Of a DNA stretch of 64,000 nt, positions 60,267 through 64,000 are shown one piece after another. The notes under the pieces were generated by a model that was not told the DNA's origin, searched no databases, and saw only the letters and a list, made by a program, of their open reading frames with translations. The translations under genes and the position numbers were made by a program. How positions within the stretch are numbered: the first letter of the stretch is position 1; each line of letters starts with the position of its first letter. Source of the stretch: Hyaloscypha bicolor E (Eukaryota; Ascomycota; Leotiomycetes; Helotiales; Hyaloscyphaceae); NCBI RefSeq assembly GCF_002865645.1, contig NW_020194555.1, forward strand, positions 3,498,288 through 3,562,287, given 5' to 3'.

Positions 60267-60549
60267 ATGATGGTAATTTACAACATCTCTGTTTATGGCT
60301 CATCTAATGTGTTATTAGGCTTTTGAGCCTGAACCACTCACCGATGATATACAATTCACAGAAGACGATAAGAATAAGGATGTTATGGTAGCTGAAGGCA
60401 AGGGTCAATGGGTATATTGGAAAGACTGCATTGGCGTTTCATATAAAGAGAATGGGGAGAATAAGATACACAATATGAACTCTGGCAGAGTAATACTGCA
60501 ATCGGGGATTCAAGTATACTTTGCCAAAGGTTACGTGAAGGAAGGCTAG
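60267..60549 (+). CDS. possible small protein, 79 codons
   Basis: A tentative model: exon 60267-60272 (Met-Met), a 46-bp intron at 60273-60318 with GTAATT donor and TTATTAG acceptor, and exon 60319-60549. The product is acidic at its start (AFEPEPLTDDIQFTEDDKNK) and then has a compact hydrophobic/aromatic pattern (GQWVYWKDCIGVSYKENG, GIQVYFAKGYVKEG). I do not recognise a family. The intron signals and smooth frame argue for a real gene, but the tiny first exon makes the model weak. Confidence 0.35.
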
Positions 60550-61134
60550 CATTGCGTGATGTGGAAATATGAATTACTTTTGATTTGTCATGTTTAAAAC
60601 GCCGCGAATAGCGAATATCACGAGGATGGACAAAACAAAGATGTAACGACCTCCTTCTTCACTTGATGTAAGACTCTTGCAGCTGGAACCTCCCTTCATT
60701 ATACGATGAGATTGATCCGAGATCCATGAACGGGTGAAGCAGGGTCTTCTCTTACCAAGAAAGTCTCGTCTGAGTCGCCGTCTCGCCGCAGCATTATTGG
60801 GAGAATGGAAACAAGCAGAACACAACACATGTCTCCTTCCTTCACGGTTCGGTATCCAATTACGGTATGATCATCCCGTGTAATGTAGACCCGACGAGCC
60901 ATACGGGTCCATGTCATTTTCTAAATGAACGCTGTTGCTAATCTTTCGCGAGCTCGACCCTCAAGGGAAGGGATGCTGATGAAACAATGCTTTCTTTGGC
61001 GATTTGGACAGATCTTCTCGAATTCTCAAAGATATGCGCTAAAATCTGCTCGGTGCAGGAGCAGAGTCTGAGAAGGAGGATCCCGCTACATGGGGGAACT
61101 CTTCTGGAAGTGAAAGCATGAGGTCATCGAGGAT
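60550..61134. other. intergenic region
   Basis: No gene seen between the small frame at 60.3-60.5 kb and the HET pseudogene. Confidence 0.35.
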
Positions 61135-62444
61135 TTATTCGGTGGGAGATTCGACGGTGTCTGATGAGACGACGATGTTTCGGAGATGGTCCATTAGAAA
61201 GGGTATTTTCTTTTGCAGCTCCGTCTCGAGGCTCGTTACTATTAACTGATTCTGATCCATGATCTCAGAAAAGGCGAAGCCTGTGTCCTCCATCATGAAC
61301 CCTCGCACGCGCAAGACATTGCTGCGCACGATCTTAGGATTCACATCCAAATCATCCCCACCAGGCGCAGCTGGAATAGCGGTAGCAAACAGAGCACATT
61401 CATTTTCCCTGTACCAGTCAGGCACCCATGTTGGAAGCTCGTCGATACTTGGCGCGCCAACATGCTCGACAGCAGATAGGATGCGCAGACTCTTCGTCTT
61501 TTAGTCACCGCCACCGCAAAGTTAACGTAGACTTGAGCTTTCGACAACTTATAGTCTGGCTGTGCAATCAACTCGGTGCCTCCCATCAAGGCGCTGGGAT
61601 GGCTCAATAACCCGTAAACACATCTCTCGGATCCGTTGATTGGTGAACACGGGCCCAGCTCGCCACTTCTAGGAAATTGTATATTGGCTTGCAATCGCTG
61701 TTCGGATCCCAAATGAGCGCTCTATGATTGGCAATCCGGGATTTGAGCTGTAGATTGGCGACGAGGAAAGCTACATTGTTATCCAAGAGGAATGTGAACT
61801 CAACAACCTCAGGCCAGTCTATGTAGTGGCGACCATAGCACGACAAAGCATTAGACGCCAGACCTAGTTTGTGAATGATCCAAACAAGGTGAAAAAAAGG
61901 GAACATCGAAGAGATCCTTGATCGCCTTCCAAGCTTGCCATTCTTGATTGGAATCCACGCTCTGATCCTTGGCGATCCCGCGATCTCAGAGAGCTTTGGC
62001 TAGATAGGCGTACTTGCCAGGTTGGCGAAACAAATCCCGCGGATGCTCGATTGCACGTCCAAGCCAGCCAAGGACCCTCTGATCCCTGGAACATATCGAG
62101 TCCATCTGTGCAACCTGAGACTGCCACTCCTCGTCATCTTCTTGGCTTATACACAGAGCGTCTGCCCACAAGCGTCGGACGCTATGTATCGAGCGGAAGC
62201 AAATCAAGGCTTGAGAGAGACTTGCAGTGATGCCCATCTCTTATCCGTTGCCGGTGATAGTATCGATTTTTGCCGGATCACCCCATACGTATGAGATTGC
62301 CTCGAAACCCTCTCCTTCGATCTGTTGGACCACAAGCTCCGGCCCGCAACTCGAGGGCTCGGACAGCCTTGCGCGGAAGTATGTCGTAAACGGAAGGCTG
62401 TGAGCGAGATATAGGCGTAGAGTGACATCGATTGTCTTTGGCAA
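61135..62444 (-). pseudogene. broken HET-domain (heterokaryon incompatibility) gene
   Basis: The minus strand reads through the whole order of a HET protein: AISYVWGDPAKIDTITGNG, then LWADALCISQEDDEEWQSQV, then VLGWLG, then PFFHLVWIIHKLGLAS, then STDPRD, then VYGLLSHPSALMGG, then SLRILSAVEHVGAPSIDELP and TWVPDWYREN. It is interrupted by an in-frame TAA at 62241-62243, a frameshift at a T7 run (about 61893-61899), one at DPRD/VYGLL near 61615, and another near 61500. No ATG begins the first segment. Intact HET proteins trigger cell death on non-self recognition; this copy is inactive unless several assembly errors are assumed. Confidence 0.8.
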
Positions 62445-63115
62445 AGCAAAGATTTAGCAAACTAATGCTTTGGATGCCGTTGGAGGTCGTCCTTTTGTTT
62501 CTTCACTCTGAAGGACGAATGAAAAAGAAGCAGAAATAGCAAAGAAACAATCAATCTTGGCATCTCGCCCAAGAACAACGACAAACAGGTTCAGAGCCTC
62601 ATACCGGCGAATTCATTTCTTACTTCTCAGGAGTTCGCCGTGGAGCCAATGCCCTCCCGGACATGATATATATCCGAATTTAGGATGCTTGCCTCTGGGA
62701 TACGTTTTGCACTCGCATCCCCTGTCATTGACCTGGAAGAAATAACGCTGATCGAAAGAGTGATGAAGTACCGAACCCCCTTTACCACATGGAAAGCGAC
62801 CTTTCGATCCAATTCAACGCCAAAAATGGAAAATATTCATCACATGACTATCGTAATGCTCAAACTGACTTATGCTCGTCAACAATTCAGGGGTCCTGAC
62901 AAAGATCTTACTGTGTGAGTGAGAGGTTTTAAGCGGCGGGCTTGGCACGCTTAATAAGGACCCTGCACGCGCTGTCAGCAGCTCTGCAGAGAGGGGTTTC
63001 CAGTGCCGTCATCATTAGCAAGCACCCCCTGCAAATTAGACGGTAACCCCACTTCGGTACATCTACATCTACATCAACATCCCTTCTCCTCACTTTCAAC
63101 ACCAAAGAGTATTTA
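62445..63115. other. intergenic region, promoter of the ECM4-type gene
   Basis: No gene seen. A CATCTACAT repeat lies near 63059-63078, just upstream of the start codon of the final gene. Confidence 0.35.
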
Positions 63116-64000
63116 ATGTTCTCTCGCGCCCGCCAACTAGCTGGGCACTTCCATTCTACCTTCAACCTCAATAGTCTACCTCTTCCACGTCCTACAGCAA
63201 GACTGCTCTTCTCCACAACTACAGCCGCCATGGTACGTACCTACCCCGCTCCCCTCCCCTCCCCCTGCCACAAGCCCTCCCCTCTTCAAAGCTAACCTTA
63301 CCATCGACAGACCGAAGAAAAGATCACCAACTGGGTAGCGCCCGATGACAAAACCGGCGAATTCAAACGCGGCCAATCGCAATTCCGCAACTTCATCAAG
63401 AAAGGCGGCGAGTTCCCTCCCGAAGCAGGACGCTACCACCTCTACGTCTCGTATGCCTGCCCCTGGGCACACCGCACGCTCATCGTGCGCAAGCTCAAGG
63501 GCCTCGAAGACATCATCCCCTTCACGAGCGTGCATTGGCATATGCAAGAAAAAGGCTGGCGGTTCGCGACAGCTGAGGATAAGGAGGAGGATGTCAAGGC
63601 GGAGGGCGTGACGAAGGATCCGGTGAAGGGACATGAGGGGTATCAACATTTGAGGGAGATTTATTTTCAGGTTGACCCCGAGTATGAGGGACGCTTTACG
63701 GTGCCGACGCTGTATGATGTCAAGCAGGGGAAGATTGTTAGTAATGAGAGTAGTGAGATTATCAGGATGTTTTACAGCGAAGTACGTCCCTTGCCTCTCG
63801 CTTTTCCTCACTTTTGGAGGAAGCTGGCTAATTGGTTGGCAGTTTGACGACCTCCTCCCCGAGAAGTACAAGAACGTTAAGCTCTTCCCCGAAGCGCTGC
63901 AGACGCAGATCGAGGAGACGAATGACTGGACATACAACGACATCAACAACGGCGTCTACAAATCCGGCTTTGCTACTACGCAGGAAGCTTACGAAAAAGC
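63116..64000 (+). CDS. glutathionyl-hydroquinone reductase (ECM4/omega-GST type), partial
   Basis: The 5' part of a xi-class GST, with exons 63116-63232, 63311-63781 and 63843 to beyond the window. After the leader comes [20 protein letters not shown] and the active-site motif [12 protein letters not shown], whose cysteine is the catalytic residue of S-glutathionyl-hydroquinone reductases. [20 protein letters not shown] follows as the thioredoxin-fold glutathione site, then the start of the helical domain. The enzyme removes glutathione from glutathionylated hydroquinones. The first exon encodes a 38-residue presequence-like leader ([15 protein letters not shown] and onward, with LLFSTTTAA) and ends with a second in-frame ATG, so mitochondrial and cytosolic forms are both possible. 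The C-terminus is cut off by the window edge. Confidence 0.9.

Noticed and set aside
1..64000. CRISPR arrays, rRNA genes or bacterial operon features
   Set aside because: No regular spaced repeats with unique spacers, no rRNA sequence and a clear eukaryotic intron structure.

Overview
The window looks like nuclear DNA of a filamentous ascomycete (Pezizomycotina). Most protein genes are split by short GT-AG introns of about 45-110 bp, often with a CTAAC-type branch site. The gene content is also typical: a Zn2Cys6 regulator, a Clr5-ankyrin protein, a HET-domain relic, a 2EXR protein, a JEN-type carboxylate transporter and several MITE-like elements. Leotiomycetes is my guess from the overall flavour; the sequence alone does not prove it. 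All exon boundaries were worked out by hand from splice signals and reading-frame continuity.

Layout. Positions 1-11.7 kb hold no gene I can support. From about 5.1 to 10.8 kb there is a strongly diverged tandem array of roughly 600-650 bp units, several of which carry TATA-box-like motifs. From 11.8 to 34.4 kb lies a dense group of accessory metabolic genes: enoyl-reductase-like protein (+), NmrA-like reductase (+), VOC-type extradiol dioxygenase (+), SDR (-), metallo-beta-lactamase-fold hydrolase (+), Zn2Cys6 regulator (-), MFS transporter (-), homogentisate-1,2-dioxygenase-like enzyme (+), FAD monooxygenase (-), type-B carboxylesterase (-) and cytochrome P450 (+). MITE-like elements sit between several of these genes (16.5, 22.3-23.2 and 31.8-32.4 kb). 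A Ty3/Gypsy fragment (35-36 kb) separates the group from a JEN-family monocarboxylate transporter (37.1-38.7 kb).

The right half has a long gene-poor stretch with another MITE (41.6 kb) and two hairpins sharing one loop (40.7 kb). After it come a 1,267-residue Clr5-ankyrin protein (42.3-46.3 kb), a small membrane protein (47.2 kb), an ABCC-transporter relic (48.3-49.1 kb) and a 2EXR-domain protein (49.5-50.7 kb). Core housekeeping genes follow: an FKBP-type prolyl isomerase (54.4-55.3 kb) and the ubiquitin-activating enzyme E1 (56.4-59.7 kb). The window closes with a possible small protein (60.3 kb), a HET-domain pseudogene (61.1-62.4 kb) and an ECM4-type glutathionyl-hydroquinone reductase that runs off the right edge.

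How the genes may work together (inference). The 11.8-34.4 kb group reads as a regulated aromatic-compound catabolic cluster. The esterase would release a phenolic acid or alcohol. The P450 and FAD monooxygenase would hydroxylate it. Two unrelated ring-cleavage dioxygenases (cupin HGD type and VOC extradiol type) would open rings. The SDR, reductases and MBL hydrolase would process the products, under the Zn2Cys6 factor and with uptake by the MFS protein. No maleylacetoacetate isomerase or fumarylacetoacetase is present, so this is not the standard tyrosine-degradation cluster.
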